In this document: positions 8,858-18,012 of the stretch, piece after piece
Position numbering within the stretch: position 1 is the stretch's first letter
Layout of the letters: every line of letters starts with the position of its first letter
Source of the DNA: MVRV01 sp964646755
GTDB lineage: Bacteria > Desulfobacterota > Syntrophia > Syntrophales > Smithellaceae
Length of the DNA: 64,000 nucleotides
Direction: 5' to 3'
Assembly: GCA_964646755.1 (NCBI GenBank)
Contig: CAZYIE010000005.1
Coordinates: forward strand, 48,364 to 112,363
Notes under the pieces: generated by a model
What the model was told of the DNA's origin: nothing
What the model saw: only the letters and a program-made list of their open reading frames with translations
The model's database searches: none
Translations under genes and position numbers: made by a program

Positions 8858-9120
8858 CCGCTCGCCTTGTTTTGTTGTGCATCAAGGCGTTTACGGCCTC
8901 GTGCCTTGATGGCCCCCACGTCTAAAGGCGTTGGCTCGCCACTATCCAATCCTTTTTTTATTTCAGCCCTAAGTTCTTCAACGCGCAAGAAATGTCTCCG
9001 ATCTCGTTCTTCAAGAAGGCGCAACGCATCACGCATAACTTCGCTTGCGGAACCATAAAGCCCGCTCTCCACCTTATTTTTCACCAGTGTTTCAAGTTGT
9101 GGTGTAAGAGAAATGTTCAT
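8854..9120 (-). CDS. ParD-family antitoxin (ribbon-helix-helix)
   Basis: 88 residues from the ATG at 9120, which is preceded by an AAGGAG site 8 bp upstream; the longer in-frame extension to 9168 has no such site. MNISLTPQLETLVKNKV and the GLYGSASEVMRDALRLLEERD segment are the ParD/CopG-type DNA-binding ribbon-helix-helix. The C-terminal half (GEPTPLDVGAIKARG) would bind and neutralise the toxin. The pair normally represses its own promoter, which should lie in 9121-9200. Confidence 0.88.
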   Translation of the reverse strand: MNISLTPQLETLVKNKVESGLYGSASEVMRDALRLLEERDRRHFLRVEELRAEIKKGLDSGEPTPLDVGAIKARGRKRLDAQQNKASG

Positions 9121-9259
9121 TATTTTATCTCCTTTTTGACTTGTACGATAACATAGAATAACAAACATTGCTATAAAAAAGTGTGCTTATTCTGGGGATA
9201 ATACCTATTTCAGCAACATTTACAGTTATTTCTGGAATCCCTTGTCACCAGACATACGG

Positions 9260-9354
9260 GACTGTGTCGCAATAGCAAATTGTCATTGCGAACGCACGAC
9301 AGTGCGTGTGGCAATCTAAATATTATCAATTGCTTAAGAGATTGCGACACAGTC
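9260..9354. repeat. structured intergenic repeat with long inverted arms
   Basis: The 365-bp region 9121-9485 contains no convincing gene. It holds GACTGTGTCGCAAT (9260-9273) and its exact complement ATTGCGACACAGTC (9341-9354). Between them are an internal CGCAC/GTGCG hairpin and the text CATTGCGAACGCAC. The wording resembles dispersed CATTGCGA/GCAATCT intergenic elements known from several anaerobe genomes. Copy number cannot be seen from one window. Confidence 0.5.
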
Positions 9355-9485
9355 TCATTCGCGAAGGAATGACACAAGAGGTAATTACGACGTAGTCTTA
9401 CCAACCAGGTGCAGGAAAAGATTACCACCGACAGATCTTCTATAGATAGCGTCAGCCTGCACATGAAAGGAAACTGCTGATTAAT

Positions 9486-9914
9486 CTATTTTCCTTCACG
9501 CACCGGGAGGGCGCGCATTGCCCGGGATTTGGTCTGGGGTATCCAATACGAGGTGCCATAATTGGGGTAGAATATGGAGGCATCGGAGTTTCGTGTTTCC
9601 GATGACCACATTGCCTTGCCGGACAGTTTTATGATGGTTCCATATGCTCCGCCATTATGAATCACCCCCATTTCGGCAATTGTCGGCATCCGCCAGCCGG
9701 TTTTTCCCCCTCCGCTATATGTTTCGCAATAGCTTTTAGCGCCTGCCCAGTCAGCATCAATGCTGTTGTCCTTATCCGCCCACATCATACCGGTTTGCGT
9801 GTCCGAAATTGTGCCGTCATTGTTGTTTACGAAACGCGCTGCCACCGCAAGTTCTGCAGAAACAAAAGTTCCCAAAAACAATGCCAGACAAACCAAAACC
9901 AGAATTCTTTTCAT
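9486..9914 (-). CDS. secreted DUF1566 (Lcl C-terminal domain) protein
   Basis: About 142 residues from the ATG at 9914, placed 8 bp after an AAAGGAG site. An upstream GTG at 9923 is the alternative. A signal peptide (MKRILVLVCLALFLGTF to about AVA) is followed by FVNNNDGTISDTQTGMMWADKDN and GGKTGWRMPTIAEM, the typical DUF1566 text also found in surface and adhesion proteins. The mature part is a single short domain. Function is unknown. It stands alone between a repeat region and the molybdenum hydroxylase operon. Confidence 0.85.
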   Translation of the reverse strand: MKRILVLVCLALFLGTFVSAELAVAARFVNNNDGTISDTQTGMMWADKDNSIDADWAGAKSYCETYSGGGKTGWRMPTIAEMGVIHNGGAYGTIIKLSGKAMWSSETRNSDASIFYPNYGTSYWIPQTKSRAMRALPVREGK

Positions 9915-10010
9915 AATGCTCACTCCTTTTCTTTATTACCTTTGCTACTGGATCATAAATATCAGCAATCGCTATGCAATTTACTAATAAACAGTATTTA
10001 AGAGAGATAA

Positions 10011-10856
10011 TTACAAAACGGTCTTATCACTCAAACGCAATAGAAGATTACCGCAGACAGTTCGGCGGTAGGCCGCTTCCGCCCGCACATCATCAATCGG
10101 GGATACCTCTTGCCGAATCATTCCGGCTGCGGTTGCCAATGTCGCGCCTGTCAGCTTTTTTCCGATTAATAATTCTTCGCAGGCCTTTGATGTGACGACT
10201 GCCGGGCCGATGCTGCCCCAGGCCAAACGGGCGGACTCGATTATTCCTTCCGGAGACACATTCAACAAGGTGGCCAGGCTAACAATGCTGCAGGCCAAGG
10301 ATTTACGCAATCCCACCTTTTCAAAATGATGAAGATTATAGGCAGGCGTTTTTTGCACAATTATGGCCGATACAATTTCTCCCTCACGCAATTTCGTCTG
10401 CCGCAGGCCGCAGATGAATTCGGCGATGGGTAATGTTCTCAAGGATTGAGCGCTCTTCAGTTCAACTTCCGCTTGCAGGATGTAAAGCGGCGGCAGAGTG
10501 TCACCGGCAGGCGAGGCATTGCAGATATTACCGCCGATTGTCCCCATCTGCCGGATCAAGGGGGAACCCAATACTTGCAGGGATTTAATCAAGACGGGAA
10601 AATATTTTTGTACAACGGGATGATCAAGCAGACAGGCCAGTGACGTACAGGCTCCCAGCCTTATGCCGGTTGGCGATTCTTCCACACCCTTTAATTCCGC
10701 CAGCCTCTCCAGACAAATCAAGGCCGGAGGATCAATATTTCCGGTGCGCATATTGACCAGCAGGTCTGTACCGCCCGCATACAGCCGCGCCAGGGGATTT
10801 TCCGCCAGGCATTGCCACAGTTCAGCAAGAGTCAGGGGAAGATAAACAGGCCTCAT
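10011..10856 (-). CDS. molybdenum hydroxylase FAD-binding subunit (CoxM/XdhB type)
   Basis: 281 residues. LYAGGTDLLVNMR (residues about 20-32) and GTIGGNICNASPAGDTLPPL (about 105-124) are the FAD-contacting motifs of the PCMH-type FAD subunit of xanthine dehydrogenase/CO dehydrogenase-family hydroxylases. The C-terminal CO-dehydrogenase flavoprotein domain follows (KVGLRKSLACSIVS). It transfers electrons from the 2Fe-2S subunit to its acceptor. It is last in a three-gene operon and overlaps the 2Fe-2S subunit gene by 4 bp. Confidence 0.92.
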   Translation of the reverse strand: MRPVYLPLTLAELWQCLAENPLARLYAGGTDLLVNMRTGNIDPPALICLERLAELKGVEESPTGIRLGACTSLACLLDHPVVQKYFPVLIKSLQVLGSPLIRQMGTIGGNICNASPAGDTLPPLYILQAEVELKSAQSLRTLPIAEFICGLRQTKLREGEIVSAIIVQKTPAYNLHHFEKVGLRKSLACSIVSLATLLNVSPEGIIESARLAWGSIGPAVVTSKACEELLIGKKLTGATLATAAGMIRQEVSPIDDVRAEAAYRRTVCGNLLLRLSDKTVL

Positions 10857-11329
10857 GGAGTTGCCTCTCGGGATATTTTCACGGCGGCCGTCTCAACGGC
10901 ATTGACAATTTTCTGATACCCCGTGCAACGGCAGAGATTGCCGCTCAGCCCTTCCCGTATTTGCGCCCGGCTGGGATCAGGATTTTTCTTGAGCAGCGCG
11001 ACCGAAGTCAGAAGCATGCCGGGTGTGCAAAAACCGCATTGCACGGCGCCGCTCTGGACAAAAGCCTGCTGGAGAGGATGCAGGCAGCCGTCAGCTGCCA
11101 ACCCCTCGACCGTGGTAATCTCCAACCCCTCCAATTGGGCAGCCAGCATCAGACATGATAGCCTGGTTTCAAAGCCTACGAGAATAGTACAGGCCCCGCA
11201 TTCTCCGGCGCCGCAACCTTCTTTTGTCCCCGTCAATCCGAGATCTTCCCGCAAAATGTCCACCACGCGGCGATCAGCTGCCGCATCAATCTCTGTTTTT
11301 TTACCGTTGAGGGTGAATTTGATTTTCAT
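10853..11329 (-). CDS. molybdenum hydroxylase 2Fe-2S subunit (CoxS/XdhC-small type)
   Basis: 158 residues. The N-terminal plant-type ferredoxin motif CGAGECGACTILV and the C-terminal pair QCGFCTPGM and GNLCRCTGYQKI supply the eight cysteines for two [2Fe-2S] clusters, the second cluster being near the molybdopterin. Its length matches the family. Overlaps of 4 bp with both neighbours indicate a coupled operon. It passes electrons from the molybdenum centre to FAD. Confidence 0.94.
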   Translation of the reverse strand: MKIKFTLNGKKTEIDAAADRRVVDILREDLGLTGTKEGCGAGECGACTILVGFETRLSCLMLAAQLEGLEITTVEGLAADGCLHPLQQAFVQSGAVQCGFCTPGMLLTSVALLKKNPDPSRAQIREGLSGNLCRCTGYQKIVNAVETAAVKISREATP

Positions 11330-13631
11330 GATCGCTCTCCCTTAGCTGATGTTTCCCGGCGGTGCAGGCAGGAAAGTACGTAACCGGCAGTCAGCGGCGA
11401 GCAGACCGGATTGATCCCGCAGGCATCGGCTAGCGCATTGGCAATGGCCGGAAGCGGCCCGTTGGTTCCTACTTCACCCACGCCCTTCATGCCGTAAGGA
11501 CCGGAAGGTTCATATGTTTCCACAGGTACGGAAGTTATCTCCGGGATATCGGGGGCGGTGGGAATGATATAGGTGGCAAAATTAGGATTAAGAATACGGC
11601 CTTCCTTTAAGATAACCTGTTCGGATAAGGCATAACCGATCCCTTGGGCAATGGCGCCCTGGACCTGCTGTTCAAAAGACTGGGGGTTGATGACCCGTCC
11701 GGCTTCCGTTGCCGCCAGATAATCTTTGACCTCCACAGCTCCCGTCAATTCATCTACCTCTACATAAACTAAATGAGCTGCATGGGAAAACAGCAGATGT
11801 GGGAAACCGATGGTAAACTCTTTACCCGTATCCGGGACGCCCCGCACGACCGGCATAATGAACTGGCTGGTGCAGATGCGCTCCTGCTCGTTCATCATGG
11901 CGGCAAGTTGTTTTAGCGATACTTCTCTTCCCGACGGCAGATGACGAACGCAGCCCGGCAGCAACTCCAGATCCTGTGTGGTATCTGCCATCAGTACCAA
12001 AGCGGTAAAGCCGATCAGTTTCTGCCGAAGAATTTCGCAAGCCTTAATCAGGGCATTGCCGTAGGTATAGGTTGTCCGACTGGCGGACGCGGAACCGGAG
12101 GGCAGAGTCCTCGCCGTATCCGGCTGAACGAGCTCGAGGGCGGTATTTTCCTGGCAGAGAATCTGACCGGCAATCTGGACGAAAGCCGTGGCGTTGCCCT
12201 GCCCCATGTCGGAGACGCCGTTGTAAACGCGAATGTGGCCGTCAAGTGTCAGCTCCACCTTGGCAATGGCCGAATCGGGCAGCCCCCGGCCATACCCCAT
12301 GGCATTAAATACCGCCGCCACACCCACTCCTCTTTTTTTAAAGGACCCAGCCTGAGATTTCCAGGCCGTTTTCTGCTGCCAGAGGGGATGTCTTTTAATC
12401 TCCTCCAGGCAGGCTGCAATGCCTGTGGGTTGAGTCATTACGACGCCGGCGCAGTTTTTGTCCCCGCGCTGCAGAGCGTTTTTCAGGCGAAGATCGAGGG
12501 GATCAATTCCCAGTTTGTCCGAAAGCTTATCCATCATCCGCTCAAAAGCAAAGCTGACCTGGACAACACCGAAGCCCCGCATGGCTCCGGCAATGGGATT
12601 ATTTGTATAAAGGCACCAGCCTTCAATCAGCGTATGGGGAATGCGATAAGGACCCCCGGCATGCTCCATGCCCAGGGCCATGACTTCCGCGCCGAGGTGG
12701 GCGTAGGCACCGGTATCGTAATAGAGGCGGCAATGCAGAGCCTTTAGCGTTCCGTCAGACTTTGCACCCAGACGGTAATACATCCTTGCAGCGTGGCGTT
12801 TGTATCCGGCAATCAGATTTTCTTCGCGGCTCCACCACATTTTGACGCGGCGTCCTCCCGCGTGCATTGCGGCAAGGGCAAGCAGGCACTGGACTGTAGC
12901 GCCGTCCTTGCCGCCGAAAGCTCCGCCCAAATACGGGCCGATAATCCGAATATTGTTCATAGGAATGCCCAGGGCATGGCTGATTTCGAAGCGATCCCGA
13001 AACGGCGCCTGGGTGGAAACAACCATAACGATGTTTCCGTCCGGTGTTTGCCAGGCGACCCCATTTTCGGTTTCGATAAAGGCATGTGCCTGAACGGGTA
13101 CGGCAAAATTTTCTTCCAGAACAACATCGCAGCAAGGCCATGCTTCCTGCACATTACCGGAATCGACCGTTGCTTTAAGCAGGATGTTTCCGGTGACATG
13201 CTCCTCATGAACGACAGGAGCGCCGGATTTCAGGGCATCGTCTATTCCGAAGATGCCGGGCAGTGGTTCAATATCGACTTCAATCAAGGCAATGGCTTTT
13301 TGCAGGATATCTTTATCTTCCGCCAGCACCAGAGCAACCGCATCACCACAGTGGCGGACTTTGTCGGCGGCAATCACCGGCTGATCCTTGTGCACGATCC
13401 CCTGACGGTTGGTTCCGGGAACATCGCGACCGGTGAGAACGGCAAGAACACCGGGCAGATTTTTGGCTCTATCCGTCTTTACCTCACGGATAAGTCCATG
13501 GGCGATTCCCGCCCTTTTTACACCGGCCCAGAGCAGGTCGTCACCGTAATAGTCCGCAGCGTATTTTTCCGCACCGNNNNNNNNNNGCGGGGAGTGGCAT
13601 TACCGATACCCGGTATATATGGTTTTTGCAT
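11326..13631 (-). CDS. molybdenum hydroxylase catalytic (molybdopterin) subunit, contains assembly gap
   Basis: The long open frame 11326-13576 continues upstream of any obvious start as GAEKYAADYYGDD and RAGIAHG, the expected N-terminal region. Beyond the N run (13577-13586) an ATG at 13631 begins MQKPYIPGIGNATPR, which fits the start of this family, so I treat it as one gene. Motifs include AFGGKDGATVQC, AMRGFGVVQV and the catalytic-glutamate loop GVGEVGTNGPLP. These enzymes hydroxylate purines, aromatic heterocycles, aldehydes or CO; the substrate is not evident. The gap should hide about eight residues (the usual R-x-D...K-V-T-G linker). Confidence 0.9.
13577..13586. other. assembly gap (10 N) inside the molybdenum hydroxylase gene
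   Basis: Both flanks encode parts of the same N-terminal region, and roughly 20-30 bp appear to be missing judging from the family's usual spacing. Confidence 0.9.
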
Positions 13632-13720
13632 TTTTCTTTCTCATCCGGTCGAGTTGACATTCAACTCTGCAAGTTGGGCCGCAACAGACAAAATGAAACG
13701 GCATGATTTTAGATTTATTA

Positions 13721-13751
13721 TGTGCTATAAAGACGCGAAATTTATAGCACA
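13721..13751. promoter_or_regulatory. putative operator between divergent molybdenum-enzyme genes
   Basis: TGTGCTATAAA (13721-13731) and TTTATAGCACA (13741-13751) are perfect 11-bp inverted arms separated by 9 bp, placed in the divergent region between the hydroxylase operon and the xdhC-like gene. The GCTATA/TATAGC half-sites resemble molybdate-responsive ModE boxes, though the spacing differs slightly. A smaller repeat GAGTTGA-CAT-TCAACTC lies at 13651-13667. Confidence 0.55.
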
Positions 13752-13794
13752 AGGAAACTTGTCTTTCAACGAATAAACTTCAGAAAGTATAATC

Positions 13795-14895
13795 ATGACC
13801 CAAACAGATTCATTGCGGCATCCCCTTCAACTTTACCGCCATATCCGGGAATGCCTGGCACGCCAGGAAAGCATATCACTGGCAACGGTCATCGCGCGAT
13901 GCGGTTCGGGGCCGCGGGAGGCAGGGGCAGCAATGGTCTTGACTCCAACCGGCCAAACGCTGGGAACCGTTGGCGGCGGTATTCTCGAAGCAAAGACGCT
14001 CGAAATGGCGGCAGCTGCAATCCACAATCGGCAGCCGGCCTGCCGGACTTTTTTGCTTACCGACAGTGAAGCTTCCGCAAGCGGCATGATTTGCGGCGGA
14101 CAGGTGGAGATCCTGGTGGACTATCTAGATGCAGGCAACCCGGTATGTAGGGAAATATTCGAAGCGTTGTTGCAGCACCAAAAAACCGGCAGCCCCTGCT
14201 GGCTGATTCGATCTATCCGTACAGCGGGGAAAACCGGTACGCTGGAAACAGGGCTTGGTCTGATGGATGAAGCAGATTGCCAAAGCGGTTCCCTACACAC
14301 AACCGATATGGCATTGGAGAATCTCCTGGCCCAATGCCGGAAAAAAGAGCCGACGCTCAGCCGGCATGATAATGCCCGTTATTTTGTTCAGCAGATAGAT
14401 ATTCCGGAAACAGTCTTCATCTGCGGGGCAGGCCATGTGGGCCAGGAACTGGCAACTATCTGCACTTTTGCCGGGTTTCGCACAGTCGTGATTGATGACC
14501 GGCAGGAATTTGCCAATGAGCTGCGCTTCCCCACCGCCGATGAAATTCTCGTCCTGAATTCTTTTGCCGATTGCTTTTCCTCTCTGACTGTTAATACGCA
14601 GACCTATGTTGTTATTGCCACCCGCGGCCATGCCTTTGATCAGTGCGTGTTAGCGAAAGCACTCAAAACATCGGCCGGGTATATCGGTATGATCGCCAGC
14701 CGCCGGAAAAGGGAAATAATTTTTCAGACCTTGCGAGCCGAAGGCGTCGCAAGCGAAGATCTGGTGGTAGTGCACAGCCCTATCGGCATAGACATTGGTG
14801 CACACACGCCAGCCGAAATCGCCGTCAGTATTGTGGCCGAACTGATTGCAGTGCGGGCCGGCCGCGAAAAAAGAAGGATCGGTCCAAGGGAATGA
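13795..14895 (+). CDS. XdhC/CoxI-family molybdenum enzyme maturation factor
   Basis: 366 residues. The N-terminal XdhC/CoxI domain contains SLATVIARCGSGPREAGAAMVL and GTVGGGILEA. The C-terminal Rossmann-like XdhC domain contains VFICGAGHVGQELATI, VVIDDRQEFANE and YIGMIASRRKR. XdhC proteins bind Mo-cofactor, promote its sulfuration and insert it into xanthine-dehydrogenase-family enzymes. It is divergent from the hydroxylase operon and overlaps the next gene by 4 bp. A perfect TATAAT ends just before the ATG, so promoter and start position deserve checking. Confidence 0.92.
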   Translation: MTQTDSLRHPLQLYRHIRECLARQESISLATVIARCGSGPREAGAAMVLTPTGQTLGTVGGGILEAKTLEMAAAAIHNRQPACRTFLLTDSEASASGMICGGQVEILVDYLDAGNPVCREIFEALLQHQKTGSPCWLIRSIRTAGKTGTLETGLGLMDEADCQSGSLHTTDMALENLLAQCRKKEPTLSRHDNARYFVQQIDIPETVFICGAGHVGQELATICTFAGFRTVVIDDRQEFANELRFPTADEILVLNSFADCFSSLTVNTQTYVVIATRGHAFDQCVLAKALKTSAGYIGMIASRRKREIIFQTLRAEGVASEDLVVVHSPIGIDIGAHTPAEIAVSIVAELIAVRAGREKRRIGPRE

Positions 14896-15500
14896 TCAAA
14901 AGCAAAGATATTGCGGCATTGATTCTCTGTGCCGGACGCTCTTCGCGCATGGGAGATTTTAAGCCACTGTTGCCGCTGGGCCGGGATAACTTTATTGAAC
15001 GGGTCGTCAACCTTTACCGGAGCGTGGACATCGAAAATATTGTAGTGGTTTGCGGCCACGAAGCACAGCGGATCATACCAGAACTAACAAGACTCGGGGT
15101 AAGCTGGGCGCTAAATGAGCATTACGACCAGGGCATGTTTTCCTCCATTCAAAAGGGTGTTGCCCAGCTTCACGGCCAAGGCCGCGCTTTTTTTCTCCAA
15201 CCGGCGGATATTCCCTTTGTCCGACCCGACACACTGCAAGCTCTGATCGCCGCGTTTTCGACCGGGGAAATGGATATTTGCCGTCCCTGTTACCAGGGCA
15301 AACACGGTCATCCGCCGCTCATTTCCCTGTCGCTGGCTGCGGCAATTCGCGAATTTAATGATGAGGGGGGCATGCGAGCACTGCTGGCACGATATGCCGA
15401 AAAAACCCGGGATGTTCATTGTAATGATCCCGGCATATTGCTGGACATAGATACTCCGGAAGATTATGAAAAGGAGTTACAGACATTTTCAAAATTATGA
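14892..15500 (+). CDS. MocA-like molybdenum cofactor cytidylyltransferase
   Basis: 202 residues from the ATG at 14892 that overlaps the xdhC stop (ATGA). The nucleotidyltransferase fold opens with LILCAGRSSRMGDFKPLLPLG (signature G-R-S-S-R-M-G and K-L/P), has the FLQPADIPFVRP Mg-binding segment and ends with DIDTPEDYEK. This is the MobA-like NTP-transferase family whose MocA members make molybdopterin cytosine dinucleotide, the cofactor form used by the xanthine-dehydrogenase family. Its neighbours strongly support that role. Confidence 0.88.
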   Translation: MIKSKDIAALILCAGRSSRMGDFKPLLPLGRDNFIERVVNLYRSVDIENIVVVCGHEAQRIIPELTRLGVSWALNEHYDQGMFSSIQKGVAQLHGQGRAFFLQPADIPFVRPDTLQALIAAFSTGEMDICRPCYQGKHGHPPLISLSLAAAIREFNDEGGMRALLARYAEKTRDVHCNDPGILLDIDTPEDYEKELQTFSKL

Positions 15501-15524
15501 AATTGATCGGCTGATTTAATACTT

Positions 15525-15553
15525 TTGACTATGCAACGGCTTTGCTTTATAGT
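15525..15553 (+). promoter_or_regulatory. sigma-70 promoter for the acetyltransferase cluster
   Basis: TTGACT (15525-15530), a 17-bp spacer and TATAGT (15548-15553) lie 38 bp before the first gene of the 15.6-21.4 kb cluster. Confidence 0.65.
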
Positions 15554-15590
15554 TCTTACTCGAAATTAATACGCGTAAAGGAATTTCGTT

Positions 15591-16910
15591 ATGGATAAAG
15601 ACAAAATGCGCACATTGACTCTAGGAATCAGCGCCCGGACTACGTATATGCCTGTTGTCACTTCGTTTGTGGAATCGGCAGCAATTGTTTTCGGGATGAA
15701 GAAGGATGAATATCTGAGGCTAGGTCTGGCCACTGAAGAGATTTTTCTGTACCTGAGTAATTTTGTCTGCCCGGGCAAAGACTTGGAAGTACAGTGTTTT
15801 AACGGATTTTATTATACCCGCGTCCTTTTCCGTTTTTCGGCGGTGGAACTGAATTTAAGCGGTCTCAATATCGCTTCCACCATTGCCCCTGATCGTGAGC
15901 CCGATCTTGATGCTATGGGTCTTCTGATCGCTTCCCGTTCTGTGGATCACCTCAATATAGTCGTGGAAAAAAACAACCGGATTTGCCTCACGATTACTAA
16001 AGAGAAGGCTTACCCGGAGTCTTCGGAAAAACTTCCCTTGCCGCAATCGGCAGATAATATATTTTCGGAGGTACCGGATGCCGAGCGGCTGAAGATATTT
16101 GCCACCTTCACCGCGCAAACCTATACCTTATTCCACCGGCCTTCTTTTTTTACTTATCCCGGCAAGCTTGTGGACATGGTTGCCGGGGGGGAATACAGCG
16201 CTATTGTGGCGCTAAACCAGAAGAAAGAAATCGTTGGCGGCATCGTGTTTTGTTATCGCACGGAAAAGAACGTCCAGTGTTTTGGTCCTTATTGCTTCGC
16301 CCAGGAGCAGGAAAAAATGATCTGTGAGACTTTGCTTTCGGCCTGTCTCAGCAATATAGCGAGGAGCCGCGCACTAGGGCTGCTCAGTCTGTCCGGACTT
16401 CCCGTCTCGGTCCAGAACAATTTTGAGAAACTCGGTTCTCTGCGTTATTATGAAGAAGGCAAAATTCCTGTTGAAGAGTATTCCTTTTACCGACTGCTGC
16501 ATGAAGACCCGGGTTTTGAGGTCTGGTCCGCAGGCGCTCTCACCGATTATCTGCAGCGGGAATACAGTCGGCTGGCTCTGGCCAGGGAAATCAGGACCGT
16601 ACAGAACATGGGAGAGACGCGTTCCGGCGCCTCACTTTTTACGGCGGAAGTTCACCGGGACAGACAGGCAGTCACCCTGCGCCCCCTCTGGCCGGGAGAT
16701 GATTTTTCGGCCAACATTGAAAGGCACATCCATTTTCTCCGCAACGACGGTTTTCTTAATTTATATTTTGAGCTGGATCTGGGCGTACCATGGCATGCGG
16801 AGCTTATTCCCCTGCTTATGGCCCAGCAGTTTAAACCGGGAATTATTCTGCCTTTTGCCGGAAAGTCTGATATCGTGATATTCGAGCATAATGATGAAAC
16901 CAAATCTTGA
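15591..16910 (+). CDS. RsbW-like ATPase domain fused to two GNAT-like modules
   Basis: 439 residues. Residues about 10-140 resemble the HATPase_c_2 (RsbW anti-sigma kinase) fold: LGLATEEIFLYLSNF as N-box and MGLLIASRSVDHLNIVV as the G2 region, but the D-x-G-x-G G1 box is missing, so ATP binding may be lost. Residues about 150-320 look like an acetyltransferase domain, and residues about 350-435 form a second module ending LPFAGKSDIVIFEH. That end aligns with the two acetyltransferases encoded 2.3 kb downstream. The last 20 bp overlap the aminotransferase gene. The partner or substrate is unknown. Confidence 0.7.
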   Translation: MDKDKMRTLTLGISARTTYMPVVTSFVESAAIVFGMKKDEYLRLGLATEEIFLYLSNFVCPGKDLEVQCFNGFYYTRVLFRFSAVELNLSGLNIASTIAPDREPDLDAMGLLIASRSVDHLNIVVEKNNRICLTITKEKAYPESSEKLPLPQSADNIFSEVPDAERLKIFATFTAQTYTLFHRPSFFTYPGKLVDMVAGGEYSAIVALNQKKEIVGGIVFCYRTEKNVQCFGPYCFAQEQEKMICETLLSACLSNIARSRALGLLSLSGLPVSVQNNFEKLGSLRYYEEGKIPVEEYSFYRLLHEDPGFEVWSAGALTDYLQREYSRLALAREIRTVQNMGETRSGASLFTAEVHRDRQAVTLRPLWPGDDFSANIERHIHFLRNDGFLNLYFELDLGVPWHAELIPLLMAQQFKPGIILPFAGKSDIVIFEHNDETKS

Positions 16911-18000
16911 TATCCTTGTCCCTGCCTATGTCCGGGAATTTGAACCCTATATACCCAGCAAACCGGACGCGGAGCTCATGAAACTCTATGGCTGCGCCAA
17001 ACTCTTCCGCCTGAATAACAACGAAAATCCCCTTGGTCCGCCGCCCGCCGCCCAGGAAGTGATCCGGCGGTTTCCTCCCCCGAAAGGAGCCGTCTATCCA
17101 AGCGGCGATTCGTACTGCCTGCGCCGGGAGATTGCCGCACTGCATAATATCGATCCTGAGCAGATCCTCGTCGGCAACGGCGCCAATGAAGTCATATCAT
17201 TTGTAATTAAGGCCTTTTGTGAAAAAGGGGACAACATTATCACCGCCGACAAGACCTTCGCCGTATACGAGTGGGTGGCTACTTTTTCCGGAATCGAGGC
17301 CCGCGTTATCCCACTGATCCGCGAAGGATTTGACGATCAAATGATGTTGCGCGCTATTGACGACCATACCAAGATACTCTTTGTCTGCAATCCGAACAAC
17401 CCCACGGGAACCTACTGGTCCAAGGAGACTCTCACGAATTTTCTCGACACTGTGAACGGAAAACAGATCGTGGTCATCGACGAGGCCTACTTTGAATTTG
17501 TCGAGGCGGCGGATTTTCCGAACGGGATGACGCTGCTCGATCAATATCCGAATGTTGTTGTCTTCCGGACATTTTCCAAAATGTATGGCCTGGCGGGCTT
17601 GCGCATCGGCTACCTCGCCGGCGATCTGAATATTGTCGACATGATCCGCCGCACCTGCGTGGTCTATTCGGTAAACGGTATTGCCCAGGAAGCGGCCTGT
17701 GCGGCGCTCTCCGATGACACAAACCATATCCGGCGGACCCGCGACCTGATCAGGGAAAGCAAAGCGTTTCTCTGTGAGGAACTGTCCCGAATGGGGCTGC
17801 CCCTCATTGTCGGAGAAGGGAATTTCCTCATTGCCCGGCTGCCGGGAAGCGATACACTGGCCTATCGCCGGCTCATGCACGAAGGGGTAATGATCCGGCC
17901 CATGACCGGTTTTCGCTATCCTAATCACATCCGCATCACTCTGGCGCAAATGGAGGCCATGGAGGCCTTTATCGGCGCACTGAAAATAATCCTGCAGTGA
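16891..18000 (+). CDS. class I/II PLP aminotransferase, HisC-like
   Basis: 369 residues. RLNNNENPLGPPPAA, VGNGANEVI, CNPNNPTGTYW, VIDEAYFEF and the PLP-lysine segment RTFSKMYGLAGLRIGY (Lys near residue 230) are those of histidinol-phosphate aminotransferase and its relatives. No other his gene is near, and it is embedded between an ATPase/acetyltransferase protein and an MFS transporter, so a dedicated amino-group transfer in a small pathway is as likely as histidine synthesis. The start lies inside the previous gene (ATGATG at 16891/16894). Confidence 0.88.
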   Translation: MMKPNLDILVPAYVREFEPYIPSKPDAELMKLYGCAKLFRLNNNENPLGPPPAAQEVIRRFPPPKGAVYPSGDSYCLRREIAALHNIDPEQILVGNGANEVISFVIKAFCEKGDNIITADKTFAVYEWVATFSGIEARVIPLIREGFDDQMMLRAIDDHTKILFVCNPNNPTGTYWSKETLTNFLDTVNGKQIVVIDEAYFEFVEAADFPNGMTLLDQYPNVVVFRTFSKMYGLAGLRIGYLAGDLNIVDMIRRTCVVYSVNGIAQEAACAALSDDTNHIRRTRDLIRESKAFLCEELSRMGLPLIVGEGNFLIARLPGSDTLAYRRLMHEGVMIRPMTGFRYPNHIRITLAQMEAMEAFIGALKIILQ

Positions 18001-18012
18001 AAGAGAACATCC

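Noticed and set aside
9210..9464. 84-residue minus-strand frame
   Set aside because: It lies within the structured repeat and lacks coding features.
12793..13776. 327-residue plus-strand frame across the molybdenum hydroxylase gene
   Set aside because: It is antisense to clear hydroxylase motifs and crosses an N run.
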